64,000 bases of DNA from positions 1 through 64,000 of the forward strand of contig NZ_CANMNP010000020.1 of assembly GCF_947499295.1 (NCBI RefSeq), written 5' to 3'. The DNA is from an uncultured Roseibium sp. Lineage in GTDB: Bacteria > Pseudomonadota > Alphaproteobacteria > Rhizobiales > Stappiaceae. Made by a program: the position numbers and the translations under genes. Each line of letters opens with the position of its first letter. The first letter of the stretch is position 1. Positions 16,971 to 25,424 of this stretch are shown one piece after another. Under the pieces are notes generated by a model, which had not been told where the DNA came from, searched no databases, and saw nothing but the letters and a program-made list of their open reading frames with translations.

Positions 16971-17735
16971 TCAGCCGGCAAGTGCGCGTCCGCTAATCAT
17001 TTCGAGCCGTTCGATCACTTTTGCCCCGGGTTCTCCGGTGATTGGCAAGCCACGATCAAGTTCGAAACGCTTGATCGCCGTTGTGGTGTTGAGGCCCATG
17101 AGCCCGTCGGCTTTGAGAGGTCCATAGCCAAGGTCGGAAAGCGCTTTTTGCACCTTCAACAACTTCGGGTCGGCGTCGATTCCCGGACCTGTCGATAGTT
17201 CAGGAGCGCTGGCAAGGGTTCCGGAAAATCCGGGTTTCTTCCGTGGCACGGGTATCTGGGCTTCAAGCGGCGTATCCCCATGCATGAGGACAAGTGCAAG
17301 AAGGGCTTCGTTTGCCTGTCCGGTTTCAACCTGTCCCACCTTACGCTCATAGGATCGGATTGCACGTTCTGTCGCCGGGCCGTTTATTCCGTCCAACGGT
17401 CCTTCATAGAGCCCGATCTTGCGCAACGAAATTTGAACATCAAGCACCAGAGTGGAAATTTCCTGGATCTTGAGATCTCCGGTCCGACCGTCCGGTTCCG
17501 GCAATTGCATGTCGTCCGGAAGGTCCCGTGTCGCAAAGAATGGAGCCGGATGACGTCCCGGTTGTAGACCGAGAGCATTTGCCACGATCAGACACGCAGT
17601 CAATCCCATGACCACTGTCCCGCCTGCCGCAACAGGGTTGTCCAGGGCGACATGACCGGCTCTTGCCATGATCGAATCGTTTTCCTTTAACTCCGACGCC
17701 TTCCGAGGCTTTGCAGATTTTGCGTTTCGAGCCAT
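16971..17735 (-). CDS. Membrane-anchored protein with two peptidoglycan-binding domains
   Basis: Protein of 254 residues: a Lys/Arg-rich cytoplasmic N-terminus (NAKSAKPRKASELK), one membrane helix (about 38-56), then two PG_binding_1 domains. The first (about 95-150) has VQISLRKIGLYEGPLDGINGP and the second (about 190-250) KVQKALSDLGYGPLKADGLMG, each followed by the TxxAI/AIRSYE helix. A Pro-rich linker separates them. Nine bases separate it from the upstream sensor-like gene, so the two are co-expressed. It probably links a membrane complex to the cell wall. Confidence 0.88.
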   Translation of the reverse strand: MARNAKSAKPRKASELKENDSIMARAGHVALDNPVAAGGTVVMGLTACLIVANALGLQPGRHPAPFFATRDLPDDMQLPEPDGRTGDLKIQEISTLVLDVQISLRKIGLYEGPLDGINGPATERAIRSYERKVGQVETGQANEALLALVLMHGDTPLEAQIPVPRKKPGFSGTLASAPELSTGPGIDADPKLLKVQKALSDLGYGPLKADGLMGLNTTTAIKRFELDRGLPITGEPGAKVIERLEMISGRALAG

Positions 17736-17744
17736 ATCCGCCTC

Positions 17745-19499
17745 CTAAGCCGTCTTGGCCATTGGCCGCGTTTGGGCCTGATCAGCATCGGTTGAAACAT
17801 CCTTGAAAGGCGCGGTACGGGCCGGCAGACGAATGCAAACACTTTCGCCATGCCCCAGCATCGTTTGAACCTTCAGACAGGCATTGGTGCGTTCAAGAAG
17901 ATCTGCGGCAAAAGTCAGGACCGGTTTGCTGCCTTCGGAGCTCCATTGCAGGCTCGATTTCCGGTCCTTGACGGAAAACAGCAGCTCAAACCCGGCAAGA
18001 CTGCAGTTTGCCTCCAACAGAATTTTTGCGCCAGAACCACTTGTCGCAATCATATCCAGCAACACGAAACACATTGCCTTGCGCACCAGCGTTCCATCGA
18101 CAAACACAAGCGGTAGGTTTTGACCACAGCTGGTTTCAATTTGCACACCCTGGCGATCTGCTGCCGGTCCGACCCTTTCAAGGCAGAACTCCAATGCTGA
18201 AACGATGTCGGTCTTGGCAAAGACCGGTTCGAGGTCTCCTTGCTGCCCTACTATCAGGTCGGAGAGTTCAGCCAGTGAGGAAAGGCCGACTTGACCGGAT
18301 CTCCTAATGTCTCTTGCTGCGTCTTCAACTCGGCGTTGGTCGAATGCAAGATCGATGTTTTCCAGGTCCGCTGCGCGAGACAACACATTTTCAAGGGCTG
18401 TCCGAGCACCCCGGCCAGCCGTCTCTTGCATTTGCGCTGAAATACGCTCGAGCCTGGTATTCATCTCTTCGGGGAGAGTTTGCGAAAGTGCTTCAATCGG
18501 CATCTCGTCCGCCGCGCGCAGGCTCAGTAGAAGCGAGCCCTGTCCCTCGACGCTCAGATCTGCTTCCTGAATTGGAGGCCGCAGTTTGAGCGACAGTTTG
18601 CGATACTCCGCCTGCCCTGTTTCTCCCGGACTGGAGGCACCGACGCGCAAGCGAACATCAAACGATGCCACCTCACTATCGTTACGAGCCTCGGAAAGCT
18701 TGGTCAGATAGAGTGGCCTGTCGGCTACATGAAGTCTGGAAAACAGCCAGCTGTCAGAATTGAAGCCTGACGTGATGCCAAGCAGTTCTTTAACCGGCCC
18801 GCCCATGACTGAAAGCCCTCCGTCGGGCTTCAGTTCGCAAAAGACCTCTGACACCGACTGATTGATCAGCTGACGCCGCCCCTCGGAGGCCTTCATCAAA
18901 GACCTGGCATGCTTCCGGTCCGTCGAAATACGGATTGCGAGCAGTCCAACATACAAAATTGCCGCAACACCTGCCAGAAGCGTGACACCAGCTGGCAATG
19001 GAGCAATCCCCGCCAGCGTTCCAGGAGCAACAGAGACAGCAATCATCAAGCCCGCGCAAAGCAAGGTCACGGCATACGTTGTTTTGCGGCTTGTCGAAAA
19101 CGCGGCTTCAACGGGCGGAACGAGCAGCCAGAGAAACGCAAATGATGTGCTACCGCCTGTCAAAACACAGATGGCAGCGACAAATCCGGCAAACAAACTG
19201 GCGGACAAGCCGATCGTCCGGTCAAGCGTTCCCGAACGAGACAAGTAAAGAGCAAGCGGCCATTGGCTGAGCAACCAGGACAACATCAACGTCACAACGA
19301 CGTGGGGAGGTCCAGCAAGTGCCAGATGCAGTGGCAGGACAACGAGAGCGGACGTTCCTGCAACTGTGGCACTGATGAGAAAAGATCGGTGCAAGGGAGC
19401 CAAAAAAACATCGGTGGCCGCGGAGGGATGAATCATACCTTCCAGACGGGTCGTCCAATGCCCCCAAAAAACATTCAGCAAATTCAGAAGGTTACGCAC
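17745..19499 (-). CDS. Membrane sensor protein resembling a histidine kinase, degenerate
   Basis: Protein of 584 residues. The N-terminal third has about six membrane helices (between residues 38 and 195), followed by a PAS-like segment (about 210-330), a helical dimerisation-like region (about 345-425) and a region with the fold order of a HATPase_c domain ending GHGESVCIRLPA. The H-box histidine is absent: no H-E/D-x-x-x-P is found in the helical region. The N-box has no Asn (it reads FVLLDMIATSG), and no DxGxG box is present. It is therefore probably not an active kinase. It is co-transcribed with a peptidoglycan-binding protein. Confidence 0.8.
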   Translation of the reverse strand: MRNLLNLLNVFWGHWTTRLEGMIHPSAATDVFLAPLHRSFLISATVAGTSALVVLPLHLALAGPPHVVVTLMLSWLLSQWPLALYLSRSGTLDRTIGLSASLFAGFVAAICVLTGGSTSFAFLWLLVPPVEAAFSTSRKTTYAVTLLCAGLMIAVSVAPGTLAGIAPLPAGVTLLAGVAAILYVGLLAIRISTDRKHARSLMKASEGRRQLINQSVSEVFCELKPDGGLSVMGGPVKELLGITSGFNSDSWLFSRLHVADRPLYLTKLSEARNDSEVASFDVRLRVGASSPGETGQAEYRKLSLKLRPPIQEADLSVEGQGSLLLSLRAADEMPIEALSQTLPEEMNTRLERISAQMQETAGRGARTALENVLSRAADLENIDLAFDQRRVEDAARDIRRSGQVGLSSLAELSDLIVGQQGDLEPVFAKTDIVSALEFCLERVGPAADRQGVQIETSCGQNLPLVFVDGTLVRKAMCFVLLDMIATSGSGAKILLEANCSLAGFELLFSVKDRKSSLQWSSEGSKPVLTFAADLLERTNACLKVQTMLGHGESVCIRLPARTAPFKDVSTDADQAQTRPMAKTA

Positions 19500-19824
19500 T
19501 CTTTACTACCATAAACCAGACACGGACCTAATCACCCGCAACGCTTGTAGGACCATTGTCGGCTGGAGCACTTAAGGAACGATAAAGGATGAATTCATAT
19601 CGCCCAAAATTTTCGAAAAAACCGCTGCAATCAGCACCTTGTGCCGGAAAAGATAAAAATTGAATCAAATTCTCAGAAAAGTCGACTTAAATGCCTGTTT
19701 TATTTTATGAAAATTGCCCCTTCCGATTCAACTGGACATTCTCAAGTCGTTGCTAAGGTGACCTCATAACAAGCACGTCGGCAGCAAAAATGACGTGTAA
19801 ATCGAACAAACTATGGGTAGCGAC
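19500..19824. other. AT-rich intergenic region sensor / DUF5330
   Basis: About 320 bases between divergent genes, clearly more AT-rich than the flanking genes. It should hold both promoters; no palindrome or confident -35/-10 box was found. Confidence 0.3.
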
Positions 19825-20265
19825 ATGTTCTTTTTGATGAGAACAGCCTTCTGGCTCACCTTGGTGCTGGTCCTGATTCCTCTCGGATCAGATGAAGACA
19901 GTACGCCGGTGGAGACTGTAAATCCTGTTTCGGCCTATCTGGCGGCGCAGGCGACCGTTTCCGACATCGGCAGCTTTTGCAGCCGAAATCCGGATGCGTG
20001 TGAAACCGGTGGCGAAGCTCTCTCGGCTATTGGAAGCCGTGCGCGCGATGGTGCGCGCATTGTCTACCAGTTTCTGGACCAGCAGATGGCGAATGAACCT
20101 GGCCAGGAACCCATCGTTACAGGTTCGACCACCACTACGAGTATAAAAACACAGCAGCAGTCAGCAGTGGCGACTGCGACAGCTCAACCGGTGTTCGATG
20201 CCTTGACGCGCCTGGACACAGAAATTGGGCCGGTGCCGCGTCCCAAGCCCCGCTCAGGCGCCTGA
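19825..20265 (+). CDS. DUF5330 domain protein
   Basis: About 146 residues. It opens MFFLMRTAFWLTLVLVLIPLG, a single membrane helix that is the signature of DUF5330, followed by a periplasmic region with two cysteines (FCSRNPDACETG) and a Thr/Gln-rich low-complexity tail ending in RPKPRSGA. The family is conserved in Rhizobiales and often lies near sufE; its function is unknown. I prefer the ATG at 19825 to the ATG four codons earlier because the family begins MFFL. It is followed by a series of stem-loops. Confidence 0.83.
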   Translation: MFFLMRTAFWLTLVLVLIPLGSDEDSTPVETVNPVSAYLAAQATVSDIGSFCSRNPDACETGGEALSAIGSRARDGARIVYQFLDQQMANEPGQEPIVTGSTTTTSIKTQQQSAVATATAQPVFDALTRLDTEIGPVPRPKPRSGA

Positions 20266-20277
20266 CCTTGAATGAAT

Positions 20278-20440
20278 AGCTGTTTCGTATTCTCCTGGCT
20301 TACTAAATCTCGAAAACAGCTGACTGCCCCCGCTTGAGCGATGCCTCTCCAATCGGCATCGCAAATACGGCTTTACTTCAGCAGCCCTGTGCTGCTGCGC
20401 CGCAGATGAATAGCTGCCCATTTCATCTGCGGCGATTTTT
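20278..20440 (+). ncRNA. Candidate structured small RNA or 3'-UTR RNA
   Basis: Four consecutive stem-loops fill the space between DUF5330 and sufE. They are AGCTGTTTCG with CGAAAACAGCT (20278-20287/20311-20321, one bulge), GCGATGCC with GGCATCGC (20338-20345/20355-20362), CAGCAGC with GCTGCTG (20379-20385/20391-20397), and a 13-bp terminator stem. Nothing codes there convincingly: the sufE frame stays open through the region, but its codons look random. It may be an independent sRNA, a processed 3' UTR of the DUF5330 mRNA, or a leader of sufE. Confidence 0.42.
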
Positions 20441-20446
20441 CTTTTT
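20398..20446 (+). terminator. Strong intrinsic terminator
   Basis: A perfect 13-bp stem (20398-20410 with 20422-20434) with an 11-base loop, followed by ATTTTTCTTTTTT. It ends the DUF5330 transcript or the RNA described at 20278-20440. Confidence 0.88.
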
Positions 20447-20591
20447 TGCCGATCATGCTCTGCAATTTTCAATCATGCATTTGCGCCTAGTCGAGATCAT
20501 TCAACAGCAATTGGGACAGCCTAAAACTCCGGTTTGTACTTTCCGTCACAAAGGCTATATGACACGGGAAAGACCAACAAAGACCGGTGCC

Positions 20592-21023
20592 ATGACCACA
20601 AGTTTCAGCGAAATTCTGGAATCCTTCGACTTTCTGGACGACTGGGAAGACCGCTACAAATATCTGATCGATCTGGGGAAGGAGCTTCCGGAGCTCACCG
20701 ACGCTGAACGCACTGACCGGTTCAAGGTTCGCGGCTGCGTATCACAGGTCTGGCTCATCACTGCAATTGAAAAAGATGAAGCAGGAACGCCGGTTTTGAC
20801 CTTCCAGGGCGACAGCGACGCGTTGATTGTGCAAGGGCTTGTCGCGGTGGTAACCGCACTCTTTAACGGCAAAACCGCGCAGGAAATCCTGAACACGGAT
20901 GTCGAGGGGGTTTTTGCGCAGCTTGGGCTGCAAGAGCATTTGACCCCGCAGCGCTCCAACGGATTGAAATCAATGGTTGGCCGCATCCGTTCCGATGCTG
21001 AGCAGGCACTTACCGCCGCTTAG
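20592..21023 (+). CDS. sufE: SufE family cysteine desulfurase activator
   Basis: Protein of 143 residues that accepts sulfane sulfur from SufS and stimulates Fe-S cluster assembly. The family motifs are FDFLDDWEDRYKYLIDLGKELPEL, the active Cys in FKVRGCVSQVWL (about Cys 52), GDSDALIVQGLVAVV and LTPQRSNGLKSMV. The frame is open from 20334, but the upstream part overlaps the terminator stem and is not SufE-like; ATG 20559 is another possible start. No sufS, sufB, sufC or sufD is adjacent, as is common for this SufE in Rhizobiales. Confidence 0.93.
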   Translation: MTTSFSEILESFDFLDDWEDRYKYLIDLGKELPELTDAERTDRFKVRGCVSQVWLITAIEKDEAGTPVLTFQGDSDALIVQGLVAVVTALFNGKTAQEILNTDVEGVFAQLGLQEHLTPQRSNGLKSMVGRIRSDAEQALTAA

Positions 21024-21069
21024 GGATCACTATCTGCGGATTGATCTATTTCCTCAAAACCGGATTGAC

Positions 21070-21098
21070 AAAAAAAGAGCTGCCACAAGGGCAGCTCT
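21070..21098 (-). terminator. Terminator of mucR
   Basis: A 9-bp stem AGAGCTGCC/GGCAGCTCT (21076-21084 with 21090-21098) with a 5-base loop. On the minus strand it runs into TTTTTT (21070-21075). It lies 29 bases after the mucR stop. Confidence 0.88.
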
Positions 21099-21126
21099 AC
21101 TTTGATCGGCAGAAAGCCAGATCGAA

Positions 21127-21543
21127 TTATTTAGAGCGTTTGCGCTGCTGGCCAAGACCCATTTTCTTTGCAAGTTCTGAGCGTGCAGCTGCATAATTCG
21201 GCGCAACCATCGGGTAGTCGGCGCCCAGGTCCCACTTTTCCCGATACTCTTCCGGGGTCATGTTGTAGTGGGTGCGAAGGTGTCTCTTGAGAGACTTGAA
21301 CTTCTTGCCATCTTCCAGGCAGATGATGTAATCCGGCATCACCGACTTCTTGATCGGCACTGCGGGCTTCAGCGGCTCGGGCTCTGGTTCGTTCGACGCG
21401 GTCGCAGTTTTCTGCAAGGCACCGTATACTTCGTTGATCAGGCCCGGCAGATCTGTGGAAGCAACCGTGTTGTTGCTCACATAAGCCGATACGATGTCTG
21501 CTGTAAGATCAATGAGATTTGCATCCACCGGACTATCAGTCAT
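21127..21543 (-). CDS. mucR: MucR/Ros family zinc-finger transcriptional regulator
   Basis: Protein of 138 residues. It has an N-terminal helical oligomerisation region (about 8-46), a Pro/Glu linker and a C-terminal prokaryotic zinc finger [22 protein letters not shown] with [12 protein letters not shown] after it. The zinc ligands are C75, D78, H88 and H92: the second position is Asp rather than Cys, a known variant in MucR homologues. MucR proteins are H-NS-like silencers binding AT-rich DNA and often control exopolysaccharide, motility and host-interaction genes. A single-gene unit with its own terminator. Confidence 0.95.
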   Translation of the reverse strand: MTDSPVDANLIDLTADIVSAYVSNNTVASTDLPGLINEVYGALQKTATASNEPEPEPLKPAVPIKKSVMPDYIICLEDGKKFKSLKRHLRTHYNMTPEEYREKWDLGADYPMVAPNYAAARSELAKKMGLGQQRKRSK

Positions 21544-21862
21544 TTTTCACCCGTTCTCTACTGATTTCAAATTTTACTGCGTTATAAACCTACAAAAGAA
21601 AGCGACGTAAGTGTCTTGGGAATATCAGTTACTTACGAACTTAGAAATCGGGAACGATTCTACTTTGCAGGTGATTGTCACCGCCTTATATCGCCGGAGT
21701 CCTGATCAGACAACCCCACAAAACAAATAAAAGTCGGCTAAAGGCAATAAAAATAAAATTCTACAAATATTGACCGTTTCCTATGCACCTAGTTTCACAA
21801 TGGTCCAAAAGTATAGTCGAGTGCACTGACTTTGATCAGCTAATATCACAACACAAACACAC
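21544..21862. other. AT-rich intergenic region mucR / mrpG
   Basis: About 320 bases between two minus-strand genes, strongly AT-rich around 21720-21780. It should contain the mucR promoter; MucR typically binds such DNA in its own promoter, so autoregulation is likely but not shown. No terminator for the mrp operon is evident. Confidence 0.35.
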
Positions 21863-22207
21863 TTATCCCTTTGGCCGCATGATTTCGGCCAATGCATCCA
21901 CTTTTGTATCGGCACAGGGGCGATATCCCGCCGCGTACGCAGCTTTGGCCAACAAGTGGGCAGAAATAGGGGCAGTCAACAAGAAGAACACAACACCGGC
22001 AATGGCACGGGTCACAACAGCCAGGTCGCCAGCGTCAACTGCAAGCGCGAGCAGCATTACGCCCGAGCCGAGCGTCCCCGCTTTTGAGGCTGCATGAGTA
22101 CGCATGTAAACGTCTTTCAGGCGCAAAAGACCAATTGACGCGACTAGAGCGAAGGATGCGCCGATGATCAGCATCAGCCCGGTCACAATTTCCACAACAG
22201 CAGTCAT
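21863..22207 (-). CDS. mrpG: Mrp Na+/H+ antiporter subunit G
   Basis: Protein of 114 residues with three membrane helices: [23 protein letters not shown], then [16 protein letters not shown] and [20 protein letters not shown]. This is the PhaG/MnhG family. It is the last gene of the seven-gene operon and overlaps mrpF by four bases. It is part of the membrane complex that exchanges Na+ (or K+) for protons. Confidence 0.94.
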   Translation of the reverse strand: MTAVVEIVTGLMLIIGASFALVASIGLLRLKDVYMRTHAASKAGTLGSGVMLLALAVDAGDLAVVTRAIAGVVFFLLTAPISAHLLAKAAYAAGYRPCADTKVDALAEIMRPKG

Positions 22208-22560
22208 CGTCCTGCCTTCCTGCGCTCAATGCTCTCTTCGACTTCTTCCATGATGGTCTCATCACCTGCCAGACCTCGGTTCAAAACGAAACGCGCAAAG
22301 GCGACAGTTGCCAGAAATCCGACGAGGCCAAGCGTGATGGCAATGTCGATATAAAGATAATAGCCCGTCAAAACGCCCATAGCAGCGATGAAGCCGATGC
22401 CGACCGCAACAAGCATGTCCAGAGCGACCACACGATCCGGCAGGCTTGGGCCCTTGACCGTGCGGATAACAATCACAACGAAGGAAATTGTCAGCAATAC
22501 CAGCGCGATGTGCACCGAGACCCCTAAAAATTGCGACGAGAAGTTTTCAAGCGGGCTCAT
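22204..22560 (-). CDS. mrpF: Mrp Na+/H+ antiporter subunit F
   Basis: Protein of 118 residues with three membrane helices. It carries the conserved [17 protein letters not shown] loop of MrpF/PhaF and the segment [25 protein letters not shown]. The charged C-terminal tail ([14 protein letters not shown]) is longer than in some homologues. Four-base overlaps on both sides indicate translational coupling. Confidence 0.94.
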   Translation of the reverse strand: MSPLENFSSQFLGVSVHIALVLLTISFVVIVIRTVKGPSLPDRVVALDMLVAVGIGFIAAMGVLTGYYLYIDIAITLGLVGFLATVAFARFVLNRGLAGDETIMEEVEESIERRKAGR

Positions 22561-23033
22561 CTGAACACCTCCAGAATCTTGCGCTCGAAGCCATTTTTGA
22601 TGTCATCGATGGTGGCCTGTGGATCCGGAACGTCGATGCAGTGAACATAAAGCACTTTCCTGTCGTCAGAAACGTCGACAGAGAGGGTGCCTGGCGTCAG
22701 CGTAATGAGGTTCGCCAGCATTGTGATCTCAAAATCGCGATCGACTGTCAGCGGCAATGCGATGATGCCTGGCTGCAATTCGATACGCGGGCGCAATACG
22801 ATCGTGGCGACCCGCCAGGCGGACAGAACCAGTTCCGATACAAACAACAAAGCCAGGCCGAACCCTTTGACGATTTTTTCAAAATATCCGGCAGTTCCAA
22901 CCTGTTCGCGAATGAGATAGAGCGCGCCAAACCCGAGGATGAATCCGAAGATCAGATTGATCTCAGAAAAGCTTCCCGAAACGGCACCCCACGCAAGCGC
23001 GAGCAGGATGTTTATGAGAAAGAGACCAGTCAT
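22557..23033 (-). CDS. mrpE: Mrp Na+/H+ antiporter subunit E
   Basis: Protein of 158 residues. Two N-terminal helices ([15 protein letters not shown] and [17 protein letters not shown]) are followed by a cytoplasmic domain with the conserved stretch [21 protein letters not shown] typical of PhaE/MnhE. It overlaps mrpD and mrpF by four bases each. Confidence 0.94.
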   Translation of the reverse strand: MTGLFLINILLALAWGAVSGSFSEINLIFGFILGFGALYLIREQVGTAGYFEKIVKGFGLALLFVSELVLSAWRVATIVLRPRIELQPGIIALPLTVDRDFEITMLANLITLTPGTLSVDVSDDRKVLYVHCIDVPDPQATIDDIKNGFERKILEVFR

Positions 23034-24619
23034 CCCTCACCTCCAAAGACTGAGCGCACATAGCCGAGCGGATCGACGACACCACTTGCGCCTTGTGTCG
23101 ATAGTTCCAGCATCCATTCGGGCTGCAAACCGAAATAAATGATGAGCGCGGTCAAAATTCCCAGCGGCAGCCAAACAGCCGCGCCAGTCAACTGAGACGT
23201 ATCGGTGACAACCGACTGTGCGGTTTGACCATCGGGCGTCCCTTCCGGCCCGCCACGCCAGAATGCATAGATCCAAACGCGGCCCATGGCGAGCGTCGTC
23301 AGGAAACCACTGATCAGGATTGCTGCGCCAAGCCAGACCCTATCGTCCTGGAAGGCAGCATCGACCAAAATCACTTTTGGCCAGAAGCCGGAAAAAGGCG
23401 GCAATCCGGAAACGGCAAAGACAAGAACAAGAAACACACCCGCAAAGGTCACGTTTTTCTGGTAGAGGCCGCCAAGTTTGCGCAGATCATAAGACCCTCC
23501 CAAGAGGTTCATGATGCCCGATGCCATATATAGGGCCGTCATGACGATGATCGAATGGACTGCGTAAAAGATCGCTCCGGAGACAGCCAGAACAGACCCA
23601 ACCGCAACCCCGGCAAGCATGGAGCCGATCCCGGCGATCACAAGATAGCCCAGCAAGCGGCGGACCTCACTTTGCGCAAGCGCTCCAATTGCACCCGTTA
23701 GAAGCGTCACAATCGCGACCCATCCGATAACATCCGACATGAAGATGCGCGACTCTGGCAGGATCAGCACAAAAATGCGGATCAACGCGTAGACCCCTAC
23801 CTTTGTCAGAAGACCAGCAAAGACGGCCGAAACCACAATGTTCGGCGTGTGGTACGAGGCCGGAAGCCAGAAGTTGACCGGAAAGGCGGCCGCCTTCATT
23901 GCAAAGGCAAGGAAGTAGAGCGCTGCAACCGTCGCAAGAGTACCCGATGCCGGGTTCTCCAGCTCAGCCACCTTGATGGCGATATCGGCCATATTCAGCG
24001 TGCCGAAGATCCCGTAGAGCAGACCTGTCGCGATCAGGAAAAGGTTTGTGCCAACAAGATTGAGAACACCATATTTGACGGCACCATCAAGCTGGATCCG
24101 GTCATTTCCGAGGATGAGAAGTCCGTATGAGGAAATCAGCAGAACCTCGAACCAGACATACAGGTTGAATATGTCAGCGGTCAGGAAAGCGCCGCTGACA
24201 CCAGTCATCAACAGCAAGAGGAAAGGATAAAACCCGTAACGACGGCCGGTACTGTCAACGGTGGACGCTCCATAAACACCTGCGCAAAAAGCGACAATCG
24301 CACCGATGAGCGTCAGTGTCGCCCCCAACGCATCGGCGGTCAGCGCAATACCGAACGGTGGCAGCCAGCTGCCCATGACCATGGTTATAACCCCATGATC
24401 CAGCACTCTTATCAAAAGCCCGAGCGAGGCAAGCACCAGCAAACCAAGCAGCGCAATGCCCATCTTTGCCTGAATGTCTGTGTTCTTGCGCAACATCAGG
24501 CAAACAGCACCACCCAGCATGGTGATCAGGATCGGCGCGATCACCAACCAGTCGCCCGACGCTATGGGCGCTGTTGCCATGGCTTCTGAATAGTCAACGG
24601 AAACGGATGAACCAGCCAT
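23030..24619 (-). CDS. mrpD: Mrp Na+/H+ antiporter subunit D
   Basis: Membrane protein of 529 residues homologous to NuoM/NuoN of complex I, with about 14 helices. The proton-channel motifs are visible: LYVWFEVLLISSYGLL with the key Glu of helix 5, and FAMKAAAFPVNFWLPASYHTPN with the Lys-Pro region of helix 7. It is essential for cation exchange in the Mrp complex. Five bases separate it from mrpC; the four-base overlap with mrpE couples them. Confidence 0.95.
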   Translation of the reverse strand: MAGSSVSVDYSEAMATAPIASGDWLVIAPILITMLGGAVCLMLRKNTDIQAKMGIALLGLLVLASLGLLIRVLDHGVITMVMGSWLPPFGIALTADALGATLTLIGAIVAFCAGVYGASTVDSTGRRYGFYPFLLLLMTGVSGAFLTADIFNLYVWFEVLLISSYGLLILGNDRIQLDGAVKYGVLNLVGTNLFLIATGLLYGIFGTLNMADIAIKVAELENPASGTLATVAALYFLAFAMKAAAFPVNFWLPASYHTPNIVVSAVFAGLLTKVGVYALIRIFVLILPESRIFMSDVIGWVAIVTLLTGAIGALAQSEVRRLLGYLVIAGIGSMLAGVAVGSVLAVSGAIFYAVHSIIVMTALYMASGIMNLLGGSYDLRKLGGLYQKNVTFAGVFLVLVFAVSGLPPFSGFWPKVILVDAAFQDDRVWLGAAILISGFLTTLAMGRVWIYAFWRGGPEGTPDGQTAQSVVTDTSQLTGAAVWLPLGILTALIIYFGLQPEWMLELSTQGASGVVDPLGYVRSVFGGEG

Positions 24620-24624
24620 AAAGC

Positions 24625-25002
24625 TCAGTACCCTTGCGGCGGAGTTTGATCATTTTCAGGTTCGGCGACTCGCATCCGGTTCACTTCATCCGTACCCAGT
24701 TCCTGGTAGGCACGAAACGCCAGCACCAGAAGGAATGCAAAGAACGAAAAGGAAATAACGATCGCGGTCAGCACGAGTGCCTGCGGAAGCGGATTTGCAG
24801 TGGCAATTTCCGGCACATAGAGATGCTCCGGAATGAGGGGCGGAACCTCGCGGGTCAGCCGTCCGTTGGTGAAAATGAGCATGTTGACCGCATTGCCCAA
24901 AATCGCAATACCGAGCAACATGCGCACCAGTTGCTTGGACAGCATCAGATAAACGGCCACCGCAAAAAACAGCCCAATCAGGATCGAAACACCGGTCTCC
25001 AT
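24625..25002 (-). CDS. mrpC: Mrp Na+/H+ antiporter subunit C
   Basis: Protein of 125 residues homologous to NuoK, with three helices. It contains GIAILGNAVNMLIFTNGRL and ALVLTAIVISFSFFAFLLVLAF, the conserved quinone-subunit-like core. The C-terminal tail is polar. It touches mrpB by a single base (25002). Confidence 0.94.
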   Translation of the reverse strand: METGVSILIGLFFAVAVYLMLSKQLVRMLLGIAILGNAVNMLIFTNGRLTREVPPLIPEHLYVPEIATANPLPQALVLTAIVISFSFFAFLLVLAFRAYQELGTDEVNRMRVAEPENDQTPPQGY

Positions 25003-25424
25003 CAGTCGGTCTCCCTTTCTTCCAGAGCAAGGGCAATTGAACCGATTGCGCCAACGACAACCAGATAGACGCCGATGTCGAAGACAAGCGGTGTGGACAA
25101 GGGAATCTCAACCCCAAAGAGATCGAAGATCAGCCATTGACTGGTCATGAAGGCCTGGTTCTTGAAAAACGAAAGGGTTCCCGCCAATGCCCCGATAAAG
25201 AGACCAAAACCTGCCACTCCCATCGGATGAAACACAATGGCCCTGCGCACGGAAGCAACACCGCAAGCGATACCGTAGATCGCCAATGCGGAAGCTGCGA
25301 TCAGCCCGCCGATGAACCCGCCCCCCGGCTCGTTGTGGCCGCGCAGAAGCACAAAGATCGAAAACAGAACCATGAGCGCGGCAAGGTATGGTGCAATGGT
25401 GCGGAAAATAATCGTGCGCATCAT
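25002..25424 (-). CDS. mrpB: Mrp Na+/H+ antiporter subunit B
   Basis: Protein of 140 residues with four helices. The typical MnhB/PhaB core [27 protein letters not shown] is present. In some rhizobia this subunit is fused to subunit A (PhaAB); here it is a separate gene overlapping mrpA by four bases. Confidence 0.95.
   Translation of the reverse strand: MMRTIIFRTIAPYLAALMVLFSIFVLLRGHNEPGGGFIGGLIAASALAIYGIACGVASVRRAIVFHPMGVAGFGLFIGALAGTLSFFKNQAFMTSQWLIFDLFGVEIPLSTPLVFDIGVYLVVVGAIGSIALALEERETD

Noticed and set aside
20334-20591. 86-codon N-terminal extension of sufE
   Set aside because: It spans a strong intrinsic terminator and has no SufE similarity; family members begin at MTTSFSEILESF.
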